64,000 nt of DNA from Penicillus capitatus (taxonomy: Eukaryota > Chlorophyta), in contig OZ287708.1 in assembly GCA_965649825.1 (NCBI GenBank), positions 372,001-436,000 on the forward strand, in the 5' to 3' direction. Under the pieces are notes generated by a model, which saw only the letters and a list, made by a program, of their open reading frames with translations, made no database searches and had not been told where the DNA came from. The translations under genes and the position numbers were made by a program. Of the stretch, positions 1 to 11,315 are shown piece after piece. How positions within the stretch are numbered: position 1 is the first letter of the stretch; each line of letters starts with the position of its first letter.

Positions 1-600
1 GGTGAATGCATGTGCCTTTCGACACGAGTCGTCGTTCCGTGTGAGCAAACACTATTACAAGGCGTTCGATCTCAATAGAAGTGCGACGAGGCCAAATCTC
101 TCTCCGCCAAAAGCGTCGAATCCAGCATACAGCCGCAGGGCTCCCTGAGAAACACACCTCTAGTAACTCTGTCGACAGCGTCTTTCGCCACCTGACAACG
201 CATCGTCGCTTGAGGCCATCGCTCCCGGAAGACGACAGCACATGCAAGATGCCAGAGAATCTTCCTCCGAAGACGGCTGCCGGTCCGAGCACTGCGACAC
301 CGACTGCGGTCGAGAACAGACTCCGTCTGTCCTACTTTACCGTCGCCACACGCGTCCTTCGGCCAGAGAGAGAGACATCTGACAGCTTCACCTGCATACA
401 GTCGTCAGTCGATCGTGATCGTCCAAACTGTCTGCCATCCGGCTTGCGTTCGGTGCAATTCGCTGGCGGCAGCACCACAGCTAGATCCAGATCTCTAGGA
501 GCGCTCTCTTCGAGGCTCTGCCGGTTTCTCGTACTCTTTGGCCAGAAGAAGTCGTCGATGGCTGCACAGACAGACGAGTGAGTCCGCGAGGCCGATGTAA
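1..600. repeat. End of block U, copy lying left of P1
   Basis: This stretch is a near-identical direct copy of 23656-24240 and is present inverted at about 48330-48940. It marks the end of block U, the rest of which lies outside the window to the left. Several open frames exist, but none shows a recognisable domain. I see no convincing gene here. Confidence 0.8.
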
Positions 601-1220
601 GACGCGATAGAACTTCGCTAGTTGGAGCGAACGGCGTCTTCCAAAGCGCTCCCTCGACGCTGTGCGCGAGCGCGAACCGAAACGACGACTCCGCGGCCGT
701 CTGGTTCTCGCAGGGCGTCGTTCGGTTCCGCCTTCCATGTTCGAGGGAGTTAGGGCCAACGGCAACTCCTCAAACCGATGCGCGTTACACCGCGCAGAAC
801 GCTCTCTCGATGGCGTCTGCGACGGAGACGCGTGCAAGAGACAGCCGCCTTGACATAGAGTGTGTGCTGCTTTCGCGAAAAAGAATGCCCGCCTCGTTCC
901 TCTGCTCAGGCAACGCGGAGCTGACTTCTGACGGTTCGCCGTTCGGAGATCCACGTCTGAACAGCCGAGGAGAACGCATGCGCGTTACACTCAGAGAGCA
1001 GAACGCCGACAAACTGTAGAGAACTTCCTCTGTAAAACTCCTTGCAAGGCATCCAGAAGCGCTCTCCCGTTCGCGTCGCGCACACCGGTCACAGAATCCT
1101 GCTTTTCTGAACGTCTGGCGGCCGATCGCTTGTCCGGCGGCGCATGCAGCGCCGCCGAACGGCCACGGTTCCCAGCCGCCACCCGCAGGTCGCGCTCGGC
1201 AACCGAGGCGGCCTATAAAG
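601..1220 (+). promoter_or_regulatory. Conserved 5' flank and TATA promoter of P1
   Basis: About 600 bp upstream of P1 is shared with the other four P genes. It contains a TATAAAG box at 1214-1220, 80 bp upstream of the P1 start codon. At 1135-1157 there is a perfect 9-bp GC-rich inverted repeat (CGGCGGCGC, loop ATGCA, GCGCCGCCG), also found upstream of P4. The flank is open in several frames, but those frames are not consistently kept between copies, so I read it as promoter and upstream sequence. Copies: 15005-15618, 24245-24875, and inverted 47720-48310 and 58520-59110. Confidence 0.7.
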
Positions 1221-1299
1221 GTCCTGTCACAGACCCTTCCGCACTGTCGACTTTCCTTGGCGCCTTCCTGTTTTCCGGAGCTCAAGCGAAGACGAAGAC

Positions 1300-2592
1300 A
1301 TGGCCGAAGCACACATGTACACAGAGGACGACTACGGATATCCTGGCAAACCGTGAGTCCTGTGGCCATTTGTCGACGCGTCGCGCGCTGCAGAGCCTTT
1401 CGACTGCAGCTGGACACTCTCCATGAACACAACACGCATGCGTCCGGCTGCAGTCGAGAAGCTCTGCAGCGCGCGACGCGTCGACGAACTCTTCCTCGAC
1501 TGATCTCTAACTCTTCTGTGTGTTCCTAGATTTGACCAGGTGACGTTGACGGAGGTCCTGGGCAGTCACCCGCCCAGGGCCTTCGAAGGCTTGGACGAGG
1601 CCGCGCGTGTGCAGTTGTATTGGGACCTAAAATCCCGAACAACTGCACAGAGGGGTCAAGCGCACATCGATGCGCAGACCCCTCCTGTGCGGTTTGGACC
1701 CAATAGGGTCCAAACCCCACAGCCGCGGCCTGTGCGGCGGGCAAGGGTCCTCTCCAGCGAGGAGAGGAGAGCGCGGCTGGCCCAAGAGGGCCAGCCTGCT
1801 GCACCTCCGCCGCCCCAGCGTGTCCCGCCCTATGCGCCGCCTCCGCCGACCTCCGAGCCTGCCGCACCGCCTCCGTGCAGCCAGCCGCCAGCCCAGCCAC
1901 CCGTCTCCCAGGTTGGCGCACCACCGGCAGCCTCTCAGCCTGCTGCTCCTCCACCCGTCTCGGAGCCAGCCCAGGGGCCTGTCGATCCTCAGGCCCAGCC
2001 TGCCGCACCGCCTCCAGTCTGTCAAGCGGCCCAGTCTCCCCAGATGGAGTGGTCTTCTGCGCCGCCAGCTGCGCCGTTTACCCAGCCGCCTGCCAGCTAT
2101 ACTGCCCAGTCGTCAGCCGCCATTCCCGTCGAGTCTCCCCAGATGGAGTGGTCCCCTGTTCCATTCCCGCAGCCGACCCTCTCTCCGCCTTCTCTGCAGC
2201 ACAGCCAGACCCCCTTGTTCCCTCCCCGACCGCAGGTTTTCTGCATTCCTGCCTCCCCTCCCCCCGTAATTCCGTCTCGTCCCTTACTTTTTTCCCTACC
2301 TGCTCTTCCATCCCCCTTTCCTAAACGGACATCGCTCTTTTCCCTCCGTCAGCCACCCCCCATCCCTCCCCGTAACTCTATTTTTCCGGTCAGACGACCT
2401 GGATTCCCTCCCCGACCTTTTTTTATGTCTGGCGAGTGCTTACAGATCTGCCCTCCAGCCATCCCGCAGCGACTGTTTTTCATGTCGGGAGAATGTGTAA
2501 GTGAATCATTCTTTTTAAGTCTCTCTAATGCTATGTTTGCTGTGTAGGTTTCAATCCAGAACTGGCCTGTATGGGGGGCCAGACCCTTTTGA
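1300..2592 (+). CDS. P1, proline-rich protein of a five-copy repeated family
   Basis: Unrecognised protein, inferred to be 354 aa from three exons: 1300-1352, 1530-2496 and 2548-2592. Introns are 177 and 51 nt, both GT-AG, and the phases agree. The N-terminus reads MAEAHMYTEDDYGYPGKP, followed by a short charged, probably helical block (FEGLDEAARVQLYWDLK) and an Arg/Pro-rich linker. The remainder is dominated by Pro, Ala, Gln and Ser. The C-terminal third repeats a PP-x-IP-x-R / Phe pattern and carries two MSGEC motifs. Exon 3 gives a short tail ending in WGARPF. P1 is followed directly by tandem array T1. I know of no domain match, so the function is unknown. P1 and P3 are nearly identical in exon 2, but their first exons differ, which suggests exchange between copies. 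Confidence 0.75.
1372..1485 (+). other. 44-bp inverted repeat inside P1 intron 1
   Basis: Arms at 1372-1415 and 1442-1485 are reverse complements at 41 of 44 positions, with a 26-nt loop. The structure fills most of intron 1. The same structure is present in the first intron of all five P genes; in P4 and P5 the arms match at 42 of 44 positions, and in P2 at 38 of 44. It would fold the pre-mRNA into one long hairpin and bring the splice sites close together. Confidence 0.9.
1557..1796 (+). other. Run of consecutive hairpins in P1 exon 2
   Basis: Perfect or near-perfect inverted repeats lie side by side in the coding sequence. They are 1557-1563/1572-1578 (7 bp); the palindrome GCCTTCGAAGGC at 1579-1590; 1608-1618/1639-1649 (11 bp); 1650-1657/1677-1684 (8 bp, with an inner 5-bp stem 1660-1664/1671-1675); 1691-1701/1706-1716 (11 bp, loop AATA); 1749-1755/1761-1767 (7 bp); and 1775-1783/1788-1796 (9 bp, loop AAGA). 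The corresponding regions of P2-P5 keep the same series. Confidence 0.9.
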
Positions 2593-2659
2593 GTTTTTCT
2601 AGCTGTCATCTTGGGGGTAAAAATTTAAAAAAAAACAAAAGTTTTTATTTTCTTCTGTC

Positions 2660-2686
2660 ACATCTCACATTTTTTATGTGAGATGT
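2660..2686 (+). other. Stem-loop just downstream of P1
   Basis: A perfect 11-bp inverted repeat (ACATCTCACAT and its complement) with a T5 loop begins 68 nt after the P1 stop, within an A/T-rich stretch. P3 has a shorter version at 26314-26336 (7-bp stem). It could be an mRNA 3'-end structure; that role is inferred. Confidence 0.6.
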
Positions 2687-2859
2687 CTGAAAAACTTAAA
2701 GAACAAAAAAAAAACAAAAGGGGCTGTTTTCGTTGTTTTGATGTCTCTGCCATTCCACCTTCGCTCTGTTGTGGTTGGCTGTGTGTTACATATATTTGCC
2801 TGGAGGCTGGTGTGTCCTGCGTGCTGTTTTGATGTCATCGGAGGCTGGAGGCTGGGTTA

Positions 2860-5800
2860 TTTACCTGATGTCATTGGAGGCTGTAGGCTGGTGTATACTG
2901 TCTCATGTCATCGGAGGCTGAATAGCTGGATATTTTACCTGATGTCATTGGAGGCTGTAGGCTGGATATTTTACCTGATGTCATTGGAGGCCCGGAGGCC
3001 CTCGTCGATGTTCTGCTGCTGCCCTGCTGTCGCTGGAGGCCGGAGGCCCGAGGCCCTCGTTCTGCTGCTGCCCTGCTGTCGCTGGAGGCCCGAGGCCCTC
3101 GTCGATGTTCTGCTGCTGTCCTGCTGTTGCTGGAGGCCCGGAGGCCCTCGTCGATGTTCTGCTGCTGCCCTGCTGTCGCTGGAGGCCCGAGGCCCTCGTC
3201 GATGTTCTGCTGCTGCCCTGCTGTCGCTGGAGGCCCGAGGCCCTCGTCGATGTTCTGCTGCTGTCCTGCTGTTGCTGGAGGCCCGGAGGATGATACCTCC
3301 GTGACTGTCTAGCTGCTGATGTTTGCTACTGGAGGACGCCGTGACTATGTACCTGCTGCCTGCTGCCGACCGGAGGATGCCTTGACTGCCTACCTGCTGC
3401 CGTCGGCCGCCCGGAGGATGCCTTGACTGCCTACCTGCTGCTTGGTGTGGATGGAGGCCGCCGCCGTTCAATTTCCTTCCTCGCTGGCCGAACAATCACA
3501 CGTGTGGCATCGCTACCTGGAGGCCACAGTCGTTCGATCCGCTGCCTTTGTGTGGATGGAGGCCGCAGTCGATCTACATGCTGCCTTGCAGATCATTGAA
3601 GGCGACCGCCACACTACTTGCCGCCTTGCCGTGATTGCGAGGCGGCGGTCGTAAAACCTGCGGCCTCGCTGACTGGGGTCGCAATCGTCCACTTGCCACC
3701 TTGCCCTGGATGCAAGGCGGCTGGCTACCTACCTGCCGCCTGCCGCCTGGAGAACGAAGTCGCTCTAGCTGCCGCCTTGTCGTGGATGCAAGGCGGCATT
3801 CATCCTACCTGCCGCTTGCCGGATGGAGGACGGTGTCGCTTTAGCCGCCTTGCATTGGATGCGAGGCGGCAGTCGCCATATCTGTCGATTGCCGCCTGGA
3901 GGAAGAGGTCGTCCTACTTGCCGCCTCGTTGTAAATGCGAGGCGGCTGTCGCACAAGCAGCGACCTGGATTCCCAGATGCCGCAGTCGTCCTACTCGCCG
4001 CCTTGCCGTGGATGCGAGGCGGCTGTCGCCAAACCTGCGACCTGGATGCCCGAAGGCCGCAGACACAATACCTGCCGCTGCCGCCCAGAGAACGAAGTCG
4101 CCCTACTTGCCGCCTCGTCGTGGATGCGAGGCGGCTGTCGACTTAATTGCCGCTGCCGACCAGAGACGAAGTCGCACTACCTGCCGCCTTGCTGCTGATG
4201 ATGGCTTTCTCTGCGTTTGGATGCCTGCGTAGGCGTCCCTACCTGATCATTCGCTGCTAATGGAGGCAGCCATAGGCTACCAGCCCGACCGCTCTGGCTG
4301 CCAGTGGAGGCAGTAATCAGCGGTTTACCTTTTGCTCTGGCCGTCACTAGAAGCAGTCTCAGGCGTCCACCCGACGTCTGGCCGCCGCTGGAGACAGTCT
4401 CAGGCGTCTGCCCCGACTGCTGGCCGCCGCTGGAGACAGTTTCAGGCGTCTGCCCCGACGTCTGGCCGCCAATGGAGGCGGTCTCAGGCGTCCACCCGAC
4501 GTCTGGCCGCCAATGAAGCCACACAGGCACCCTTCCTACCCTATCGCCGCCGCCGGAAACAGTCGCAGGCGTCCTACCTGACGTCTGGCCGCCGCTGGAG
4601 ACAGTTTCAGGCGTCTGCCCCGACATCTGGCCGCCACTGGAGACAGTCTCAGGCGTCCTACCTGACGTCTGGCCGCCAATGAAGCCACACAGGCGACCTT
4701 CTCACTGTCTCGCCGCCACTGGAGACAGTCTCAGGCGTCTGCCCCGACATCTGGCCGCCACTGGAGGCGGTCGCAGGCGTCCTACCTGGCGTCTGGCCGT
4801 CAATGGAGGCCTTTCGACCGCTCTGACTGCCAGTGGAGGCAGTCATGGGCGGCTTACCGACCGCTTTAGCTGCACTGGGGACAGTCTCAGGCGTCCACCC
4901 GACGTCTGGCCGCCAGTGAATGCGGTCACAGGCGTCACCTACCTACTGTCTCGCCGCCACCGGAGACAGTCGAAGACGCCACTGGAGACAGTCTCAGGCG
5001 TCCTACCTGGCGTCTGGCCGCCAGGGGAGACAGTCTCAGGCGTCTGCCCCGACATCTGGCCGCCATTGGAGGCGGTCTCAGGCGTCCGCCCCGACGTCTG
5101 GCCGCTAATGAAGCCACTCAGGCACCCTTCCTACTGTCTCGCCGCCACCGGAGACAGTTCTAGGCGTCCACCCGACGTCTGGCCGTCCGTGGAGACACTA
5201 TCAGGCGTCCACCCGACGTCTGGCCGCCAATGGAGGCGGTCACAGGCGTCACTTACCTACTGTCTCGCCGCCACTGGAGACAGTATCAGCCGTCCACCCG
5301 ACATCTGGCCGCCACTGGAGACAGTCTCAGGCGTCCGCCCCGACTTCTGGCCGCCAATAAAGCCACACAGGCGTTACTTACCTACTGTCTCGCCGCCACC
5401 GGAGACAGTATCAGCCGTCCACCCGACATCTGGCCGCCACTGGAGACAGTCTCAGGCGTCCGCCCCGACATCTGGCCGCCAATGGAGGCGGTCTCAGGCG
5501 TCACTTACTTACTGTCTCGCCGCCACCGGAGACAGTTCTAGGCGTCCACCCGACTTCTGGCCGGCAATGGAGGCGGTCTCTGGCGTCCGCTCCGACTTCT
5601 GGCCGCCAATAAAGCCACACAGGCGTTACTTACCTACTGTCTCGCCGCCACCGGAGACAGTTCTAGGCGTCCACCCGACTTCTGGCCGCCAATGGAGGCG
5701 GTCTCTGGCGTCCGCTCCGACTTCTGGCCGCCAATGGAGGCGGTCTCTGGCGTCTGCCCCGACATCTGGCCGCCAATGGAGGCGGTCTCAGGCGTCTGCC

Positions 5801-6480
5801 CCGACATCTGGCCGCCAATAAAGCCACACAGGCGTTACTTACCTACTGTCTCGCCGCCACCGGAGACAGTTCTAGGCGTCCACCCGACATCTGGCCGACA
5901 ATGAAGGCGGTCTGAGGCGTCCTACCTGACGTCTGGCCGCCAATGGAGGCGGTCTCTGGCGTCCGCTCCGACATCTGGCCGCCAATGGAGGCGGTCTCAG
6001 GCGTCCGCCCCGACATCTGGCCGCCAATAAAGCCACACAGGCGTTACTTACCTACTGTCTCGCCGCCACTGGAGACAGTCTCAGGCGTCCGCCCCGACAT
6101 CTGGCCGACAATGGAGGCGGTCTGAGGCGTCCTACCTGACGTCTGGCCGCCAATGGAGGCGGTCACAGGCGCCCTTCCTACTGTCTCGCCGCCACTGGAG
6201 ACAGTCTCAGGCGTCCGCCCCGACATCTGGCCGCCAATAAAGCCACACAGGCGTTACTTACCTACTGTCTCGCCGCCACTGGAGACAGTCTCAGGCGTCC
6301 GCCCCGACATCTGGCCGCCAATGGAGGCGGTCTCAGGCGTCCGCCCCGACATCTGGCCGCCAATGGAGGCGGTCTCAGGCGTCCGCCCCGACATCTGGCC
6401 GCCAATGGAGGCGGTCTCGGGCGTTCTGCCTACTATCTGGCAACCAATGGAGGCCGTCAGGAATCACTTTTCTGACATCC
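2860..6480. repeat. Tandem array T1 downstream of P1
   Basis: Four successive repeat types. About 2860-2990 has degenerate GGAGGCTG units. About 2995-3290 has 48-bp units (CTGGAGGCCCGAGGCCCTCG...). About 3300-4240 has degenerate Gly/Cys-coding units around GCGAGGCGGC. About 4250-6460 has 42-bp units built on CCGCCAATGGAGGCGGTC, many carrying a GAGACAGTCTC variant. Because 42 is a multiple of three and the units lack stops, long open frames occur in several frames on both strands; I do not treat these as genes. Each 42-bp unit carries a small dyad (CCGCC/GGCGG or GAGAC/GTCTC). Confidence 0.9.
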
Positions 6481-6534
6481 GGCGGCCGAGAGAAGCCATC
6501 AGCGAAGATCTCTTTCCGACGTCTGGCGGCCAAG

Positions 6535-6660
6535 AGAGGCCGTCAGGGATCACCTGTGCCATAGAAGGAGGCTATGCCAACATAGTGGACTACTTACGAA
6601 GCAAAGGGGCAGCAACGTATTACCTGCCTCACATCTGGCCGCCAACGGAGGCCTATCAAC
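6535..6660 (+). pseudogene. Ankyrin-like remnant at the end of T1
   Basis: In frame with the last array units, the translation includes CAIEGGYANIVDYLRSKGA, which resembles one ankyrin repeat (small-helix Ala/Gly positions, IVDYL, then KGA). It has no neighbours of the same kind and no obvious start. The same segment ends T3 at 28998-29112. It looks like a fragment caught at the array edge. Confidence 0.4.
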
Positions 6661-7010
6661 TGCTTTGACTGACTGCAGGCAGCCATTGGCGGTTTACCTT
6701 CTGCTTTGGACGTCACTAGAGGCCTACCAACCGCTTTGGCTGCACTGGAGGCAGCCATTGGCGGTTTACCTTCTGCTCTGGACGTCACTAGAGGCCTACC
6801 CACCTCTATGGCTGTCACTGGAGGCCTATCGACCGGTTTGGCTGCACTGAAGGTTGTCATGGCCGGTTTATCTTTTGCTGTGGCCGTCACTAGAGGCAGT
6901 CTGGGTGCCCTACCTTGTCTTTGCTATTGCTGGAGGCCTTCTCTGCGATTGGAAGCTTTCGTGGAGCGTCCTACCTGATGCCTAGCGGCTGCGTGGCGGC
7001 CATCATGTCG
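6660..7010. repeat. Degenerate repeat spacer between T1 and the kinesin copy
   Basis: Loosely repeated units of about 60 bp around GTCACTAGAGGC and TTTGGCTGCACTGGAGGC, shared in shortened form with 29113-29280. I see no gene here. Confidence 0.5.
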
Positions 7011-7059
7011 AGAAAAATACAATCTGCTGATTGGTGAAAAAAGGCCATTTTTCCTCGCC

Positions 7060-9740
7060 GACTATGTTCTGTGAAATGACAGATTTGGATGTTTGCTCCG
7101 GGTAGCATACTGTTTCTGATCAATAAGCACAGATGTAGAAACGAAACCGCAGTTTTTACGAGATTGAAGAACACAACTGTAAAAGCATAAAATGTTCAAG
7201 TTACAGCGCGCTCTGTGGTTGGACGTATCGATAGACCACCGAAAATAGCGAGGAAGAAGATGAAGCTGACGGTGGGGCAGCAGCCATAGTGTGGAACGAC
7301 GCACTGTGGTGGCTAGACAGAATACGTGATACGCATTCGCCCATCGAATCCACATCCAGCAGTTCTCTGAGCATTGCGCTCGCGTAGATGCGCTGGAAGG
7401 GCACGAACAGAATCCACGACGATTCACCGTCGGGTTCCAGCACATGGGACACTCTGATAACCAAGGCGATGTGCTCGCGTCTGCAGGACAGTGCCTCTTT
7501 GTGAAGCGTCTTCTCCGTCTCCGTTGAGAGAACCGAGGAGGAATTCGTTCTCTTGTCTAGTCTCAGCTTATCGTCTCCTTGCACGCAGACATCGATGTGA
7601 TATTGATTCGAGCAGTGCTTGGCAACACCATCTAACTGTCGTGGATCTTCTTAGCTGCTCGTTCAGTCCGGTCAGAACATTCGCAATTCGGATCTCCGTG
7701 CGTTCTCAGGTTTCCTCTGAGACTCCGATTTCCTGTTGGCGAAAATAAACTTGGAAAGCTCTGACTTCGTCGTTCGTCTTAAGTTCAGCTGCATGGAAGG
7801 TGCTGTCGTTCAACTTTGTCCTTTCGGCACACGACTTCTCTACGTCTGTCGATCTTCAGGGCATCAGGAAGCACATCAAGGACGTGTTATTTATTGACTC
7901 CGGTGAACGATAGGCGAAGATGTGTCTTCGGAACATTGTCCCGCTGAAGAATCCCTCATCAGGTAAGGAAGATCAAGGCTTCATCCCGACGAGAGTCGCC
8001 GTCGCGCGTGGCGAGTGAATTCTCACTGTCGCGTTCTAAAACAATTGCGACACTCTGCCAATTCGTGTTCAATGCCAACCTTGTCTGAGATTTTACACGG
8101 CGAACTCTACTGTGAAGAAGGCAAATCTGCCGATTCCGTTTTTTGACTCTCGACTTGGCAGTCCTGACAGAACGAAGAGTACAGGAGACGACCATTCGGA
8201 CGAGTTAAGGATTTTAAACCGCTACACAATTCCAACTTTCGACGATGAAAACAAGAGATTCGAAACTGCGATTTCGCTACTTGGTATCTGCTTATCGTAA
8301 AAATGATGCTGCACAAACAGATGTCTAAGACCGAGCTCAGTCGTTGGTGGGCATGGCAGATGAAGAGCGCAGACTGCGGTCGATTCGTTGCAGGACATCG
8401 CGCGCGATGCTTGGCGCGCGCGAGATGATATCGGACGGTGGAGGAGATGGATCTTCGACCATGGTCGTACGTTCTGAGGTCGGATGGGAGTCTCTGTGTC
8501 TGTAGGACGGCAAGCAAAGGTAGGGCATCGTAATCGGCTGCGATGCCGATGAAATCGAGCTTTTCCTGCCACACCATCGATTAGCCCATCGCCATGTTTG
8601 ATATGCGTCGACCACGTATGAGTATCGCTGTGCGTCCTTCGACGGGGATTTCTGCTACCGGGCGATACCACCTTGCTCCTCGCCACTGACACCAGCGTAT
8701 CCACGTCTCTCTTTTGCGTCGTCTGCGAAAACGAAAAAACGGATGCGACGTCGAAGAGAGTGAGAAATGATCGGACGCCTGCCGTTCTCTGCCAGCCACG
8801 AAGACGTTCATTCTCTTTCGCCAGGCGTTTGCTGGTATTCACCAGTTCCAAAACTTCATCGTTTATATTCCTGTCTTGATGTGACAGCGATGCGCGCTGC
8901 TGATCGGCTACGGAGAACAATAGAGATTGCCGAGTAACAACCGGGAGCGTGATAACTTTTTTGTCCAAGTTCAGCCTCCAGTCTATCTTGTCGGCTGCGT
9001 CGCCCATCGGACTGGAGGTCCGCATGAAGCTCTGCGTTTTCTCTTACCTGCAGACGATATCGAATTTCGGCCTCGCTCGCCGTTTTCTTCAGCGTGTCGA
9101 TATCGTCTTGCCGTTCGACGATCATGCGATGCCGATCGCCAGCGATCTTCGTTAAGCGCATGACATCTCTCTGGAAATGATGCGCCTTCTCTCTCAGTGT
9201 CGCATTTCACCTGCAACAGATAGCTTCACTTGCGGAGAGGCACGTGACCGAGGGAGACATTGCACTCAGCAAGAGCGCGTTTTAGCATTGCTGCCTCCTG
9301 CTCAGCACGTTCACGGTCGGCATGGAGAGTCCGCTGCAGCCGGTCGCGTCGGGAGAGGTCTTGACTGAGTTTGTCAATGCGTTCATCAAATTCGCCATTC
9401 GCACGCGATTGAGCTTCCAATCTCTCCTGCATTGATCGGCCAGAGGGACCGGTACCGTGCCGCAAACCAGCCAGCCCACCTGAAGGGACAGGTTCTCTGC
9501 TGCTAAGGTCTGTTTCTCGTCGGCTATTTGAGCGACATCGCGATTGGTCAGCTCGAGGGTGGACTGAATGCGTTTCAGTTGCTCAGCAAAAGCCTCGACT
9601 TCTTGTTCTTTCTTCGAGATCACATGCCGAGCGCTTTCCAATTCGACCTCGCTCTTTTGGCTGTTTGTCTATGGCACGCTTTTTGAATGCGCTGCCCCAA
9701 CTCTTTACAGGCACGCGATACCAGCTGCACTTCGAGATTT
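7060..9740 (-). pseudogene. Truncated 3' copy of the kinesin-like gene
   Basis: This is a near-identical copy of 29335-32010, covering the 3' coiled-coil exons and the tail. It ends abruptly near 9740, where similarity to 32010 onward stops and the MYG1 block begins, so the motor domain and most of the stalk are missing. Coil exons are visible at 9282-9641 and 8856-9161 (charged heptads such as KKEQEVEAFAEQLKRI). The tail ORF at 7201-7584 is intact here, whereas the full-length copy carries a 2-nt deletion at the matching place. Confidence 0.8.
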
Positions 9741-9787
9741 TGCATCGTGATAGGAATAGGGAAAGAATGGATGTGTCGTACAATTCG

Positions 9788-11056
9788 ATGTCGATCCGAA
9801 TTCTGAAGCATGTGTCGAAATGGCCTCTACCGATTTCAAAGACGATTTGCTGGCTGACGATCGCCACGCATGATGGCGACTTCCACTGTGACGATGCATT
9901 GGGTGTCTGGCTCGTGAAGCAGACGGATCGATTTCGCGATGCATCGATCCTCCGAACGCGCGATTCGTCTCTGCTCGACGAAGCAGACGTCGTCGTCGAT
10001 GTTGGGGGTGTTCACGATCCACGTCAGCTAAACATCCACGTGCTTCGTTTGGAAAAGATTCTTGATGTCCAGAGACCCTTCGCTTCCATCATGCTGTGTA
10101 TGGTTTTGATGACATCTACAAGAGAAGTGCGTTTTCCGTCCGTCTGATCCGTCCGTCTGCAATGAGAACTGGCAGGCCTCAAGATTCAACCCTCCAGCGC
10201 AGGACTCGTCTATGCGCATTTCGGCATAGCTACAGTAAGTTGTCTCTCCGTCGGGGACGAGGCGTCGTTGTGGTAGGGAAGGAAGTCATTTCCACTATTG
10301 CAAAGGATTTTAAACTAAACGATAAAGAATTGGATGGAGGCGATCCACGAGCACATATAGAGGAATACATCGAAGCGCTTTGCGCCATAGCCCTCGGTAC
10401 AGACCCTTGGATTGCATTCGTTGTCGGTCCGAGCATGTGTGTGGCAAGGTTATCGTCAATGTGTCGCGGGTAACTCGCGGAAGACGGGGAATGCCAGAAC
10501 TACCTACCGTGATGCAACGGGGCTGTCAGCTCGGTCGGCCGCGTCCCGTCAATGGTGTCCTGTCTTCTAGCATTGGTTTTCTGCGTGGAGCTGCGTGAGG
10601 CGTGCACTGGAAACAGTGCATCAGGTTCACGAGGGTGGAGAGACTATGTTCCCTGAACGACACTGCCCGTGGATCGAGGTCCTTTCGGAACTCGAATCCA
10701 AGATTCTGAAAGAGGGCCAGATCAAGTTCTGCGTGCACGTTCTTGTGAGTCCATGGTCCTACGGAATCCATGCATCCCGAAGAGGCAGGCGTGCATAGGA
10801 GGTGAATGGGACAGGTGTTTATATCGTCGAAGCTGTCCCCAATCATCCACTGAGATTCTTCTGTCGCAATCCATTCCCTTACGAATGGGGAGGCTTGTCA
10901 GGAGAAGAGCTTGAGCGCAAGAGTGGGATTGAAGGCTGTCTCTTTGTGAGGAAAATCGATCACATAGGAGCACATCGCACAAGGGAAGGCGCTATTGCTA
11001 TGGCTCTAAAAGCAATCGAGATCCATAAATCTCGCGGTGGTTACTACTTTGGATAA
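9788..11056 (+). CDS. MYG1-family protein, paralogue A
   Basis: MYG1 (UPF0160) proteins are nucleases of the DHH-like fold found in mitochondria and nucleus. Exon 1 (9788-10022) has a basic leader and THDGDFHCDDALG, followed by VVVDVGGVHDP. Exon 2 (10073-10126), exon 3 (10176-10223, PSSAGLVYAHFG) and exon 4 (from 10277) follow. The intron at 10224-10276 appears to use a GC donor. Later blocks match the family: LSARVGR, CPWIEVLSELESKI (to 10744) and the last exon 10799-11056 (GLSGEELERKSGIEGCLFV). The segment 10400-10600 is not resolved. Exon 2 reads LRFHHA where the family, and paralogue B, have LRFDHHQ, so the Asp of the DHH motif is missing. The divergence or catalytic loss is inferred. Confidence 0.65.
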
Positions 11057-11315
11057 GATGCCTTTGCAGATTCACCTACCCGTTGTCCGATTCAAACTCG
11101 AGCCATCCCGTTCAACATCTACAGGCCACTCAGTCGAGAAGGGAACGGCTTGGGGATAATACGTGGACGATCGATGCAACATTCTTAGCAATCATGCTTT
11201 AGAACAGCTTCACATTCGGTCGCGTCGCAGATGACGATCCCTTAAGTCTTTGATCGTTCTATCAGGCGAATAAAACACAATCGAACCATCCAGTCGTTGG
11301 ACTGTTCGTCACCGG
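11057..11315. other. Spacer between MYG1 paralogues
   Basis: About 260 bp with no gene that I can see. An inverted copy lies at 62824-63083. Confidence 0.5.

Noticed and set aside
1526-2025. Minus-strand frames opposite the P exons
   Set aside because: Shadows of the GC-rich Pro codons on plus; they lack the intron/exon consistency and conserved start seen for the plus genes.
4679-5821. 380-codon frame through T1
   Set aside because: Same cause: 42-bp periodicity. The frame is not maintained at the array edges.
9665-10147. Fusion protein of kinesin stalk and MYG1 at the 9740 junction
   Set aside because: The two coding parts lie on opposite strands, so no fusion reading frame exists.
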